DNA of 64,000 bases from Deltaproteobacteria bacterium SG8_13 (GCA_001303025.1 LJNK01000003.1:1-64000), one strand, 5' to 3'. Shown: positions 8,325-16,913, counted from the stretch's first letter. Numbers and translations are program-made. Notes: generated from the sequence alone by a model not told the origin.

Positions 8325-10784
8325 TTATCCACCGGCGCACGCCGGCCAGCAAATGCTGATTTTGGTACCGCTGCCCGGTGCCGAAGCGACCTCGAAGTTT
8401 CCACCGCTCAGCTCGGACCGTTCCCTCATACTGGCAAGGCCGATGCCCCTCTCCTGGCTTTTCAGGGATAGGACACGATCCAGATCGAACCCGGCGCCGT
8501 CGTCGGCGACGACCAGCTGAATCATAGAATCCGATGACTTCAGGCTCACCTGCACAGTGCTGGCCCCACTGTGTTTGGCAACGTTATTCAACGCCTCCTG
8601 TAAAATCCGGTATATGGCCGTCTTCAAGCGACCCGGTATTTCCTTCTCTTCGATCTCGAGCTGCCGATCAATCTGAATGGTTGAATAAAGTGTTTCGAAT
8701 TCGCGGCAGAACCAGCCGATGGTGGCGAGAATGCCCAAGTCGTCCAGAATGGACGGTCGCAGGTCCTTGCAAATTCTGCGCACTTCCTCGATCGTTTGCC
8801 GGGTAAGCGGTATCAGCGCCTTGAGGGTATCCAGGCTGGCGATTGCGGAATGCTGCTCGGTGTCGCGCAGCACATTCTCCATGCCGAACTTGATGGCACT
8901 CAACGCCTGGCCGATGCCGTCGTGAAGCTCAACGGCGATTCGCTTGCGTTCATGCTCTTCGGCGCCCAGTAATCGACGGGAAAGGATGCGCAGCTCCGTT
9001 TGCGATTTCCGCATCGCGTTTTCTGCCAGTCTCCGTTCGGCTATTTGATCGGAGAGCAAGCGGTTGGCCTCGGCCAGCTCCGAGGTCCGCTCCATCACCC
9101 GTCGTTCCAGCTGCTCGTTGGACTGGCGCAAGCCATCCTCGGCCCGTAACCGTTGAATAGCTGCACCCACTTGCATGGCCGCGTCCTCGAGCATCTCCAC
9201 CAGTTCGACCGGAACCCTGTCTGTCCCGGCGTCGGCCACATGGATCAATCCCAGAATCCGCTTTCCCAGCCGAATGGGGATCAGGGCGATGGACTCGTAC
9301 CCATAGTCGTTGCAAACGCTGCAGGTCCGTCCCGGCTCGGCCGCTGCCGTGCTTTCCACAAGGCGGCTCGACGCGTTGGTGAAAAAGGACCCACCCGGTG
9401 TGCACCAAGGCACCTGCAAATCGGTAAGCTGCTGAACAACGCGGATGCACATGGTGTCGGTGTCGTGAATCGAAAGCGGATTTTCCTTATGGAGAAAGTC
9501 CCGGCTGTAGCCTGTAAATGCCGCAAACGGGATGCTTCCCCGGGAATCCAGGATCCGCATTCCGACAGCGCCGCATCCGCTGACTGCCTGAATTTCTTCG
9601 ATGAACTCCTCCAGCATGGGACCCATCTGGGAGTGCCGGTTGACGATCAGCAGGAAGCGCTGTGAAGCCTCCAGTTTCTTCCTGGCTTTTTGTATCTCGC
9701 TGATGTCCCGGGTGACCGACAGCAGGTAGGGTCTGTCATTTACGTGAATCACCCGGCCGGAAATCAAACCGGTCTTGATTTGTCCGCATCGAGTTCGAAA
9801 CTCTGCTTCCAGGTTGTCGATCTCGCCGGTTCGCCTCAGCTCCGACACCATCTGATCTCTGGCTTCCGGATCGGCCCAAATCGGGATGTCTACGGAAGAC
9901 TTGCCGACGACCTGTTCCTTGGGATATCCGGTGAAATCGGTGAATCCCTCATTTACGCTGACGATGACGCCGGTGTCGATCTCCGCAATGGCAACGGAAT
10001 TGGGGCTGGTTTCAAAGGCAACCCGGAACCGTTCTTCACTTTCCTGCAGGGCCGATTCGGCATGCTTCCGGTCGGTGATGTCCCGAAATATTTCGAGTTT
10101 GAGAACGCTGCCGTCAGCATTCTTGAGAGGGGAATCCACCAAATCGTAGGTTTTGCCGGTTTTGGCCGAATACCATTCCCATCGGACCGTTTGACCCGAA
10201 AAAACAACCTCGTTTTTACACCAGGGGCAGCAGGATCCGCGGTTGTGAAAATACTCGTAACATTTACGATTGTCGATTGCTCCGAACTCTCTTTGCAGGG
10301 CCGGATTGATGTATTCAATTCGATAGCGGTCATTGACGATGTAGACCCCGTCTTCCATGGCGTTTAGGATATCGGTGAGATTGTCCCGTTCGATGGTCAG
10401 TTGCGCTTCGGTTTCCTTGCGGGCGGTGATGTCGATCAAGCCAAAAAGCAGGCGGGAGTTATCACCGGCAGCGGTGCGCTGCGCCAGGCACTGCAGGTGA
10501 AGGAAACCCTTTTCACGGTCGCCGTTTATTAATTGCAGATCGCCGGACTGCGGTCTTCCGGTGGTCATGGCCCGGCGACACCATGTGTCGAATCGCTGGC
10601 GGTCTGTCGAACCGATAAATTCGGAAAACCGTTTCTGCAGCAGCTCCTCTCTTGCCAGCCCCAGCAGTCGGGCCGCCATACGGTTTGCCGCCGCAATGCA
10701 CAGATCGGTATCAACGACCAGGTAGCCGAACGGGGCATCTTCAAAAAGCGCTGCGTGTCGATTAGAGGCCTTGGCCTTCTGCAT
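8325..10784 (-). CDS. Multi-PAS/GAF sensor histidine kinase (NarX-type, HisKA_3)
   Basis: A soluble 819-residue sensor kinase with no clear membrane segment. Domains: PAS about 10-120, PAS 135-240, PAS 250-365, GAF 380-545, coiled coil 545-605, HisKA_3 with the phospho-His in VELHDGIGQ (His621), and HATPase 715-815 with an N-box EALNNVAKHS and DDGAGFD. PAS-2 carries a Cys cluster (KCYEYFHNRGSCCPWC, residues 174-189), and the GAF domain has several more Cys, so redox or metal sensing is possible. GGGAGG lies five bases before ATG. Its likely partner is the convergent NarL regulator. The signal is unknown. Confidence 0.92.
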   Translation of the reverse strand: MQKAKASNRHAALFEDAPFGYLVVDTDLCIAAANRMAARLLGLAREELLQKRFSEFIGSTDRQRFDTWCRRAMTTGRPQSGDLQLINGDREKGFLHLQCLAQRTAAGDNSRLLFGLIDITARKETEAQLTIERDNLTDILNAMEDGVYIVNDRYRIEYINPALQREFGAIDNRKCYEYFHNRGSCCPWCKNEVVFSGQTVRWEWYSAKTGKTYDLVDSPLKNADGSVLKLEIFRDITDRKHAESALQESEERFRVAFETSPNSVAIAEIDTGVIVSVNEGFTDFTGYPKEQVVGKSSVDIPIWADPEARDQMVSELRRTGEIDNLEAEFRTRCGQIKTGLISGRVIHVNDRPYLLSVTRDISEIQKARKKLEASQRFLLIVNRHSQMGPMLEEFIEEIQAVSGCGAVGMRILDSRGSIPFAAFTGYSRDFLHKENPLSIHDTDTMCIRVVQQLTDLQVPWCTPGGSFFTNASSRLVESTAAAEPGRTCSVCNDYGYESIALIPIRLGKRILGLIHVADAGTDRVPVELVEMLEDAAMQVGAAIQRLRAEDGLRQSNEQLERRVMERTSELAEANRLLSDQIAERRLAENAMRKSQTELRILSRRLLGAEEHERKRIAVELHDGIGQALSAIKFGMENVLRDTEQHSAIASLDTLKALIPLTRQTIEEVRRICKDLRPSILDDLGILATIGWFCREFETLYSTIQIDRQLEIEEKEIPGRLKTAIYRILQEALNNVAKHSGASTVQVSLKSSDSMIQLVVADDGAGFDLDRVLSLKSQERGIGLASMRERSELSGGNFEVASAPGSGTKISICWPACAGG

Positions 10785-10947
10785 GTCCGCCTCCCTGCGA
10801 TGGTGACGTAGGTTCGATAATCCTCTACATCTCGCGGAGGAAGGCTGTCAACTCCCCGCTTTTAGGACAAACGCAGTTTGGAGCGCCGGAACGCTTCGAA
10901 AGGCATCGACCGGATCGAAATCAGCACGATGCTGAAGGAGTGGCTAT

Positions 10948-11220
10948 TCAGGAAGGCGGGTCTTGGGAACAAAGAGATTCCTTTATGCGCTCGCAGGCTT
11001 CGGAGGACAGGGAAACCGATGCGTCCATTCCGGCTTCCTGCAGTCTCGGGTTGCGGGCGATCTCCCGCAGGCAGAGCAACTGTTTGTATGCACGGCGGCA
11101 AAATCGGCACATGGCCAGGTGCATTCGGATCATCAGGCGTTGATGGAGCGGTAAGCGGCAGTCCATCGACTCGGAAAGCCGTTTGGAAACCCCTTTGCAG
11201 CTGAACATCCAGTGAGCCAT
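10948..11220 (-). CDS. Putative zinc-finger anti-sigma factor
   Basis: A 90-residue protein with the anti-sigma zinc motif: Cys8, an upstream His, then HLAMCRFC (H-x3-C-x2-C). Such proteins bind and hold ECF sigma factors until a signal, often redox, releases zinc. No transmembrane helix is seen, so it would be a soluble ZAS-type protein. The start shares one base with the sigma stop (TGATG at 11218-11222), and GGAGAG lies six bases upstream, so the two are translationally coupled. Pairing with the ECF sigma rests on this coupling and the motif. Confidence 0.78.
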   Translation of the reverse strand: MAHWMFSCKGVSKRLSESMDCRLPLHQRLMIRMHLAMCRFCRRAYKQLLCLREIARNPRLQEAGMDASVSLSSEACERIKESLCSQDPPS

Positions 11221-11825
11221 CAGGAACTCTCCGATGCCGATTTCTCGAACCAGTTGATTTCCAGGCAGCGACGCAGATAGGCCCGTGCCCGGTAGAGCAT
11301 CACCCAACTGTTCGTCGCGGTAATCTGCAGTGCCTTACACAGCTCTTCGGTGCTCAGTCCCTCCATCTCCCGGAGCATGAAAGCCTTGGCCAGACGTTCG
11401 GGCAACTCCGACAGGCAGCGATACAGGATGTCCACGAATTGACGCTGTTCGAGAATCTTGCCCGGGTTCACATCCCAGTTTCCCGGTCGAATGCGCCAGG
11501 CACCGGACTTTTCAAAAAATCCGTCCACCGTTTCACCGACCGCATCGATGTCCTGGACGGTTTGAACCCTATTTTTCCTGCGCAGATGATCGATAATCTT
11601 GTGCTTGAGGATGGCGGTCAGCCAGGTTTTCAGCGCGGAACGGCCCTGGAAATTTTTTCGGCCCTTCAGGGCGGCCAGAAATGTGTCCTGGACCAGATCC
11701 TCGGCCAGCGCCGGATCCTTGATGCGCGCCAGGGCAAATCGATACAGGTAATCCCCATAGCGATCGACCCAACTGTCCGGATTCTCGAATCCTTCTTCTG
11801 CTTTGTCCCGGACTTCCCGGTCCAT
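11220..11825 (-). CDS. ECF-type RNA polymerase sigma factor
   Basis: A 201-residue group 4 sigma factor. Region 2 is clear: LYRFALARIKDPALAEDLVQDTFLAAL followed by FQGRSALKTWLTAILKHKIIDHLRR. Region 4 is LSELPERLAKAFMLREMEGLSTEELCKAL and a helix-turn-helix that ends ARAYLRRCLE. It would redirect polymerase to a small regulon under control of the coupled zinc anti-sigma factor. A PilZ gene lies 28 bases upstream on the same strand. About 20 extra residues between regions 2 and 4 (around WRIRPGNWDVNP) are longer than in the shortest ECFs. Confidence 0.92.
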   Translation of the reverse strand: MDREVRDKAEEGFENPDSWVDRYGDYLYRFALARIKDPALAEDLVQDTFLAALKGRKNFQGRSALKTWLTAILKHKIIDHLRRKNRVQTVQDIDAVGETVDGFFEKSGAWRIRPGNWDVNPGKILEQRQFVDILYRCLSELPERLAKAFMLREMEGLSTEELCKALQITATNSWVMLYRARAYLRRCLEINWFEKSASESS

Positions 11826-11853
11826 AGTTGATAATCCCCGCTGGTTGACACTG

Positions 11854-12324
11854 TCAACTGACGATGGTGTACACGGAAGCCTCTTGCTCTGAAAAAGCCC
11901 GGATCATTTTCACCTGATTCCGGGCGAGGGAATTGAATTTGACTCCGAACCCCTGGGATCCGCTCCACACGATTTTACCGCCCAGGTTCAACTGTGCGGT
12001 ATAACCCGGCAGAGAAAAACTGAGCTGGACCCGCTTTTCGACAGGAAATTTTCCATCGGACTCGATGAATACCCCGAACGCGCTGATATCAAGGATAAAT
12101 CCTTCAAACGAACGTCCATCAATCCGGTATTCGAGACTCACCAGACAGTCTCTTCTAAAATCGGCTCTTTTTTCAACTACCAGGTTTCCCCTGATGCGCC
12201 GGGGAAGTTTGGCCTGCAAAAATTTGAGCAATTTGGCCTGCATCTCCTCTGGCATTCTGTCGACCAGCTTCAGAATTTGATTGCGGACAGCGGTTTTACT
12301 CAGCTTTTGAGCGGTGTCGGGCAC
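11854..12324 (-). CDS. PilZ domain protein (predicted c-di-GMP receptor)
   Basis: A 156-residue protein. The first 45 residues are helical. A PilZ barrel follows with the c-di-GMP contacts RADFRRDC (RxxxR type) and DISAFGVFIES (D/N-x-S-x-x-G). This makes ligand binding likely. The C-terminus contains GFGVKFNSL, common in this family. It is the first gene of a run PilZ - ECF sigma - anti-sigma with a 28-base gap to the sigma gene. The arrangement suggests, without proof, that c-di-GMP status and the sigma regulon are linked. Confidence 0.85.
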   Translation of the reverse strand: MPDTAQKLSKTAVRNQILKLVDRMPEEMQAKLLKFLQAKLPRRIRGNLVVEKRADFRRDCLVSLEYRIDGRSFEGFILDISAFGVFIESDGKFPVEKRVQLSFSLPGYTAQLNLGGKIVWSGSQGFGVKFNSLARNQVKMIRAFSEQEASVYTIVS

Positions 12325-12876
12325 GGGTGCGAAATCCTCAGGCGCCGGTGAGTTGAGGGTACGGGTTGCGGCCCGCGGGACGCAGCCGGCAACATTCTAC
12401 GCTATCAGGTCTTTTTTTTCAACCGGCGCCTGTGAAATTCAGCGCATGCAGGACACGGGCAAATTGACAGCTTTCGGGTGGTTACGCTATACAAGAGCAT
12501 GAACTATCCGTCCAGCCGCCTTCAGTTTTGGAGATGCCGGACAGCCTATAAGACCGTTCAAAGATTGCAAACCGATCGGATGAAATCCGATGAGCGCTGA
12601 ACCCTTTTCTTACGAGTTGAAACATAGAGTTCGGATTTTTAAAACCGAATTCGCCTACAGCAATCGTGCGGCTGATTTGCGGAAAGGTGCTGACGGTCCG
12701 AATCGCGATGTTTGGGGAATTTCTGGCCGTGCCCTGAATTTCGTTGAGCATCTCCGCTCCGATGGCCGGGTTGAACCTGCGGCCGCATCTGCTTCGGCCG
12801 GCAATCGCCCTGATGGGCTTTTTCTCCAGATCAGCCTGTTTCTGCCAACGCTGATGTGCAGAGATAAGGAGGTTGA
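12325..12876. other. 552-base intergenic region with a promoter and hairpins
   Basis: This lies between divergent genes (PilZ on minus, CoA ligase on plus). It has a good plus-strand sigma-70 promoter (12464-12493), a perfect seven-base hairpin at 12575-12591 (ATCGGAT/gaa/ATCCGAT), a second AT-rich palindrome near 12632-12652, and a short GCCC-TGAT-GGGC followed by five T at 12807-12823. It could be a long untranslated leader or a small RNA. A 96-codon frame at 12590-12880 ends in an ATGA overlap with the next gene but lacks a convincing ribosome site and protein-like composition. Confidence 0.5.
12464..12493 (+). promoter_or_regulatory. Sigma-70-type promoter
   Basis: A perfect -35 TTGACA (12464-12469) and a -10 TATACA (12488-12493) are separated by 18 bases. 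The predicted start near 12500 is about 380 bases before the CoA ligase gene, so the transcript would have a long leader or encode a separate small RNA. Confidence 0.55.
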
Positions 12877-14223
12877 ATGATTCGCCAGACCGCCTACTGG
12901 AATCCACTGCTCGAGACCCTGCCACCGGAAAAACTGCGCCGGCTTCAGCTGTACAAATTCCAGCGGATCTTTACGTGGGCTTACGAACACTCTCGATTTC
13001 ACAGAAAATTGTATGCCAAGGCCGGCATCGCTCCGGGTGATATCCGATCGTTCGAGGACATCCGCCGGGTGCCCAAGGTGGAAAAATCGATGATGCGCGA
13101 CATTCAACGCAAAGACCCTTTTCCGTATGGCGATGCACTGTGCGTCCCGTTGGAAGAGGTGAGCGTCTTCCGGCAGACCAGCGGCACCACCGGCCAGCCG
13201 GTCTACCAGCCCGACACCTGGCAGGACTGGGAATGGTGGGCAGAGTGCTGGTCGTACATCCTCTGGGCCCAGGGGTACCGTTCGAAGGACCGGGTCTTCA
13301 TCCCGTTCGGCTACAACGTGTTCGTGGCTTTCTGGGCCGGCCACTACGCGGCCGAAAAGATTGGTTGCGAAGTGGTGCCGGGCGGTGTTCTCGACACCCA
13401 GGCCCGTATACTGAAGATCCAGGAGCTGCAGGCAACGGCAATGATGGCCACCCCCACCTATGTATTGGGAATGGCCGAGACCGCCCGCAAAAAAATGGGT
13501 ATCGACCCCTCTGAGCTGACCATCGGCCGGATCACCTGCGCCGGTGAGCCGGGTGCCAGCATCCCTGCGACCAAAAAGCGAATGGAAGAAGCATGGGGTG
13601 CAAAGGTCTATGACCACGCCGGCGCCACCGAAATCGGGGCCTGGTCGTACGAGTGCATTGAGCAATCCGGCGGCCTGCACGTCAACGAGGCCTGTTTTCT
13701 GGTGGAAATCGAAGACATGGAGACCGGCGAAATCATCGAAGAGCCGGGCCGGCGGGGGAAGATGATCATAACGGCACTGGACCGCTATGCCCAGCCCTGT
13801 GTGCGTTTTGACGCCAAGGATGTGATCGAATGGGCTGCCGATCCCTGCCCGTGCGGTCGCACCTTTCGGTTGATCCGGGGAGGCGTGGTTGGCCGATCCG
13901 ACGACATTACCAAAGTCAAGGGGGTATTGCTTGCTCCGGCGGCTATCGAAGAGGTTGTGCGGGGCATTGCCGGGCTCGGTGACGAATACGAGGTGATCAT
14001 CGACAGGCTCGGCGATCTGGACCGTATCAAATTGAAGGTGGAACTCACATCCGGAGCCGAGAAACGGATAAAGGAAATCGAAGCGAATCTGAAAGACCAG
14101 TTGCGACTGAAGACCAATTTGTCCTACCGGCTGGAGTTTTACGATTTCGGCCGACTGCCGCGCTATGAAGTGAAAGCCCAGCGGTTCAAAGATCTGCGCA
14201 AAAAAACCTCATCGGAGAGTTGA
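12877..14223 (+). CDS. Phenylacetate-CoA ligase family (PaaK-like) AMP-forming ligase
   Basis: Family members activate aryl or other carboxylic acids to CoA thioesters through an acyl-adenylate. The 448-residue product has the P-loop-like RQTSGTTGQP (99-108), the adenylate motif YDHAGATEIG, the hinge Asp/Arg block YAQPCVRFDAKDVI, a CPCGRTF Cys cluster typical of PaaK, and a C-terminal domain ending RLPRYEVKAQRF with the catalytic Lys region. Specificity is unknown; many anaerobes carry several paralogues. AGGAGG lies five bases before ATG. A 65-codon gene follows after six bases. No beta-oxidation genes are adjacent. Confidence 0.88.
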   Translation: MIRQTAYWNPLLETLPPEKLRRLQLYKFQRIFTWAYEHSRFHRKLYAKAGIAPGDIRSFEDIRRVPKVEKSMMRDIQRKDPFPYGDALCVPLEEVSVFRQTSGTTGQPVYQPDTWQDWEWWAECWSYILWAQGYRSKDRVFIPFGYNVFVAFWAGHYAAEKIGCEVVPGGVLDTQARILKIQELQATAMMATPTYVLGMAETARKKMGIDPSELTIGRITCAGEPGASIPATKKRMEEAWGAKVYDHAGATEIGAWSYECIEQSGGLHVNEACFLVEIEDMETGEIIEEPGRRGKMIITALDRYAQPCVRFDAKDVIEWAADPCPCGRTFRLIRGGVVGRSDDITKVKGVLLAPAAIEEVVRGIAGLGDEYEVIIDRLGDLDRIKLKVELTSGAEKRIKEIEANLKDQLRLKTNLSYRLEFYDFGRLPRYEVKAQRFKDLRKKTSSES

Positions 14224-14229
14224 ACCACC

Positions 14230-14427
14230 ATGCCTGACAACGATTACGATCTGCAGAAATTACATTCCGACATTCGCTTACTGCAATCGATCACCGACAG
14301 GATGTTGGACGGCAGTGAAGGCTTTCCTGCACTGAACCGGAACATCCGGCGCATTCAAGCCGGTCTCAAGATGCTGGAACTCGACATCTGCGATTGGGTG
14401 GATCTGGAAAAACTTTCCACACAATGA
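14230..14427 (+). CDS. Small conserved-looking protein downstream of CoA ligase
   Basis: A 65-residue acidic, helical protein (LHSDIRLLQSITDRML, then NIRRIQAGLKMLELDI) that I do not recognise. It begins seven bases after the ligase stop codon in the same direction and has a protein-like, amphipathic pattern, which supports a real co-transcribed gene. The ribosome site is weak, so it may depend on coupling with the ligase. A role as ligase partner is guesswork. Confidence 0.5.
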   Translation: MPDNDYDLQKLHSDIRLLQSITDRMLDGSEGFPALNRNIRRIQAGLKMLELDICDWVDLEKLSTQ

Positions 14428-14763
14428 CCGGCCGATTTTCGGTTTTATGGAATGTTCTCCCCCCAAATCCGGTCGCCCTTCTGCCAATCCGGCCACCGTA
14501 TATGGGCGCAGAGCATTAGGGTGGCGAGATTGCGGTCACCGGGTTCGGTGGGCAGAGATCGCTGCGCACCACCTTCGAAACGGAAGTTCGCTTGACGGCA
14601 ACAGGGGTAATGAGCCGCTCTGAGGCCTTCAGAAATCGCCGTCCCTGAAGGCCTTTTATCGGCTGAAATCAGGAAATGCGGCAACCATGCCAATTGGCAT
14701 GGACCGAACAACCATAGCCCAATCAACAGATCCGGGCCGCATCTTCCGATCCGGTCCGGATCT
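14428..14763. other. 336-base convergent intergenic region
   Basis: This region lies between two convergent genes. It contains the strong hairpin at 14623-14654; otherwise I see no gene, RNA or repeat in it. Confidence 0.6.
14623..14654. terminator. Rho-independent terminator between convergent genes
   Basis: A perfect ten-base stem, AGGCCTTCAG (14623-14632) with CTGAAGGCCT (14645-14654), has a 12-base loop and is followed by TTTAT on the plus strand. It is well placed to end the CoA-ligase transcript and perhaps the opposing hydrolase transcript. Confidence 0.65.
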
Positions 14764-15621
14764 TCATTTCCGCTGAGGTGGCAGCAGCGCCAGAATCTGA
14801 TTGCGAATCAGCAGGGGGCGGTTCCAGAGAACGAAATGACCCTGATCCGCAACGCGGACCACCGTTGCACGATCTTTCAGCACTCGTTGGGCAAAATCTG
14901 CGTTGCCCGGCGATACGAGTTTATCCTTTTCCCCCTGCACTACAATCACCGGTACCCGGATACACGCCCAGCGGGGCAGCATTTCCGCCAATTGTGCGGA
15001 TAAGGGCATGATCTCCTGGTTGGCAAGGGCCAGCTCATCGGGCAGCGCCCAGTTGATCAGCGCCGAAGCAGCCAGATGGTTGTACCATCTCGGCTTTTCC
15101 AGATCCGGATCGAGTGACGGTGCTACCAGGACCAAGCCTGAGACGAGCTTCGGATAATCCATAGCCAGCCGGACGGCAATGGGGGCTCCGAGCGAATGCC
15201 CCACCAGTATTGCTCTGCGGTCAATCGATTCGCGCTCGATAATCGGCTGCAGGAAGGCGGCCTGCTGCTCAATCGATGCAACGATGCCGCCCCTGCCCGA
15301 TTTCCCGAAACCGGGTCGATCAACTGCAACCAGGTAGGCCCTCGCCAGGAGCGATTCATCCGTCATCAGCTCCGCATATGCGTGCCATGAACCCGGCGTG
15401 CCGTGAATCATAACGATCAGCGGGGCGTCATGCTGTCCGGCGGCAACATAGTGGATCGAACGACCACCAGCGGTTATTTCGGTAAAGGTCGCATGTTGCC
15501 GCGCGACGAACTCTTTTTCGACAGCGGACTTGTCGTAGGGTCCTTTCAGGCACCCGGCAGCTGTCACTATCAAAACGGCTGCCAGCATCAACGGCCGAAA
15601 CCGAAAACCCGTGGTTGTCAT
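14764..15621 (-). CDS. Alpha/beta hydrolase lipoprotein
   Basis: A 285-residue predicted lipoprotein hydrolase. ATG at 15621 gives a short signal peptide with lipobox TAAGC (Cys24). The fold shows MIHGTPGSWHAY (oxyanion region), DRPGFGKS, the nucleophile elbow VGHSLGAP, VVQGEKDKLVSP with the acid, and the catalytic His in VADQGHFVLW. The substrate is unknown. The frame stays open to 15795, but the upstream part is Arg/Pro-rich and would bury the signal peptide, so the shorter start is chosen although its ribosome site is weak. The THX gene lies 195 bases upstream on the same strand. Confidence 0.85.
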   Translation of the reverse strand: MTTTGFRFRPLMLAAVLIVTAAGCLKGPYDKSAVEKEFVARQHATFTEITAGGRSIHYVAAGQHDAPLIVMIHGTPGSWHAYAELMTDESLLARAYLVAVDRPGFGKSGRGGIVASIEQQAAFLQPIIERESIDRRAILVGHSLGAPIAVRLAMDYPKLVSGLVLVAPSLDPDLEKPRWYNHLAASALINWALPDELALANQEIMPLSAQLAEMLPRWACIRVPVIVVQGEKDKLVSPGNADFAQRVLKDRATVVRVADQGHFVLWNRPLLIRNQILALLPPQRK

Positions 15622-15816
15622 AAGTGATGCTGCTGCCATGCGATCCATCACCGTTGGCGTGGGTGTCCCTTTGGCTGCGCAGCAAGGCGATAAAGCCGAA
15701 GCGGACCGGTGGCGAGGCGACCGGCTTTTTGCCGCGCGCCGCAGTATCCATCGGGGTGAGGGACTGCCACAAAGCGGTTGATCGACAGGAAGCAATTTGG
15801 CGTAGTGAAACTTTCG

Positions 15817-15921
15817 TCAGTCTTTCTTTTCCCCGGATTTCTTCTTTTTCCGCTTGCGGGATTTCCCAAAGGTACCCTTGAAGATCTTGCCGCGCTTGGA
15901 CCGCTGATCACCTTTGCCCAT
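15817..15921 (-). CDS. 30S ribosomal protein THX
   Basis: A 34-codon gene. The product begins MGKGDQRSKRGKIFKGTFGK and continues with a Lys/Arg-rich tail ending SGEKKD. MGKGD-x-R-(S/T)-x-RGKI-(F/W)-x-G-(T/S)-(F/Y)-GK is the signature of the THX family, a tiny basic protein that packs into the top of the 30S head in Thermus. ATG at 15921 has a perfect AGGAGGT five bases upstream. Neighbours are a lipoprotein hydrolase and a rubrerythrin-like gene, neither ribosomal, so it seems to be its own unit. It is often missed because of its size. Confidence 0.9.
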   Translation of the reverse strand: MGKGDQRSKRGKIFKGTFGKSRKRKKKKSGEKKD

Positions 15922-16102
15922 TGGCAACCTCCTTTGGTGGTAAATGGTCGAGGTCACTGAACAGTGTGGATCGGCCGGACGATGTCTAACCGATCGGGCC
16001 TCGATCTCCGCCCCAGTTCATCCTAAGCGATTACGGCGCAGTGCACATCCATCACCGACTAGCGTGCGCGGTGTCTCACGCCCCATCTTTGTTCACGGGA
16101 CT

Positions 16103-16600
16103 TCACGTTTCGACGAACCGTGCCTCGATTGCCCCGCAAACCGGACAGCGAGCCGGAGCGAAGCCGGCGGATATGTAGCCGCAAACCTGACAGAGGAAAA
16201 AGATCGCCGATTCGTCCCGCTGGCGATGTGCGATTTCGCTGATCCGATCATAATGGTTCTTTGCCACCTCACCGAATTGCTGGAAAGCCTCCGATGTTTT
16301 TGACTCTCCGGCCCGGACGAAGCGCTCTGCCAGCTTCGGAAAAACTTCGGCAAAATCACCGTACTTTTTCCGACGCAACGCGTCCAGATGGGCGGCCGTA
16401 TCATCGATCCTGCCGCGCATACGCATCGACATCCGCCGGGACTGTATGTCTTCTGCGGCCGATATGGCCGCCAGCAACCTGGCCAGGGCCGGGCGACGAT
16501 CCTTTCGCAGACGGGCTGCATACAGCGTGTTGCGTATGGCCGAAATGCACTGGTCCGCATAAACGAGAGCGACTGCTGCATCCTGATCCTTGTACGGCAT
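16103..16600 (-). CDS. Rubrerythrin-like protein with C-terminal rubredoxin-type site
   Basis: A 165-residue protein. Residues 1-125 are a helical ferritin/rubrerythrin-like bundle. Residues 135-160 form a rubredoxin-like iron site, LCQVCGY ... RCPVCGA (C137, C140, C152, C155). Rubrerythrins reduce peroxide in anaerobes. Here the diiron ligands look degraded: AAEDIQSRR lacks the usual ExxH His, and FGEVAKNHY has altered spacing. The catalytic chemistry is therefore uncertain. GAGGAG is five bases before ATG. It lies 91 bases after a 73-residue gene with a TetR-type operator, probably in the same unit. Confidence 0.72.
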   Translation of the reverse strand: MPYKDQDAAVALVYADQCISAIRNTLYAARLRKDRRPALARLLAAISAAEDIQSRRMSMRMRGRIDDTAAHLDALRRKKYGDFAEVFPKLAERFVRAGESKTSEAFQQFGEVAKNHYDRISEIAHRQRDESAIFFLCQVCGYISAGFAPARCPVCGAIEARFVET

Positions 16601-16691
16601 GCAAACTCCTCATCTGTAGAAAGTGCGTGTTACAGTGGCGGAGCAATTGGTCTGCCGACGCACAGGAGCAAGCCAGATCGATCGCAACGCC

Positions 16692-16913
16692 TTACGATTT
16701 GTCAAAGGCTACTCTGGTCCACAAGCTGCGCCAGACAGAACCTTTTTCACGCTTTTTATCCAAAGCGGACGCATCTTGCAACCTTTCATGATAGGCTTCG
16801 TGTTCGATCTGGACGAACTGGTGACGAAGTGATCGGCATTCCAGAAAAAGATACAGCCGTTTTTCATCGTCAGCCCTGCGATACGCTTCAATGATGGTCT
16901 GTGGATCTTTCAT
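16692..16913 (-). CDS. Small protein of unknown function in the TetR-controlled unit
   Basis: A 73-residue charged, helical protein beginning MKDPQTIIEAYRRAD, with FLECRSLRHQFVQIEHEAYH in the middle. It is not recognised. ATG at 16913 is preceded by AGGAAGGG at a normal distance; a start at 16934 would overlap the operator. The operator 23 bases upstream matches the one in the tetR promoter. The rubrerythrin-like gene follows 91 bases downstream. This placement suggests a stress-inducible pair, but the function is unknown. Confidence 0.68.
   Translation of the reverse strand: MKDPQTIIEAYRRADDEKRLYLFLECRSLRHQFVQIEHEAYHERLQDASALDKKREKGSVWRSLWTRVAFDKS

Noticed and set aside
12590-12880. 96-codon plus-strand frame that ends in an ATGA overlap with the CoA ligase start
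   Set aside because: No convincing ribosome site and low-quality amino-acid composition; the overlap alone is weak evidence, so it is left within the intergenic note.
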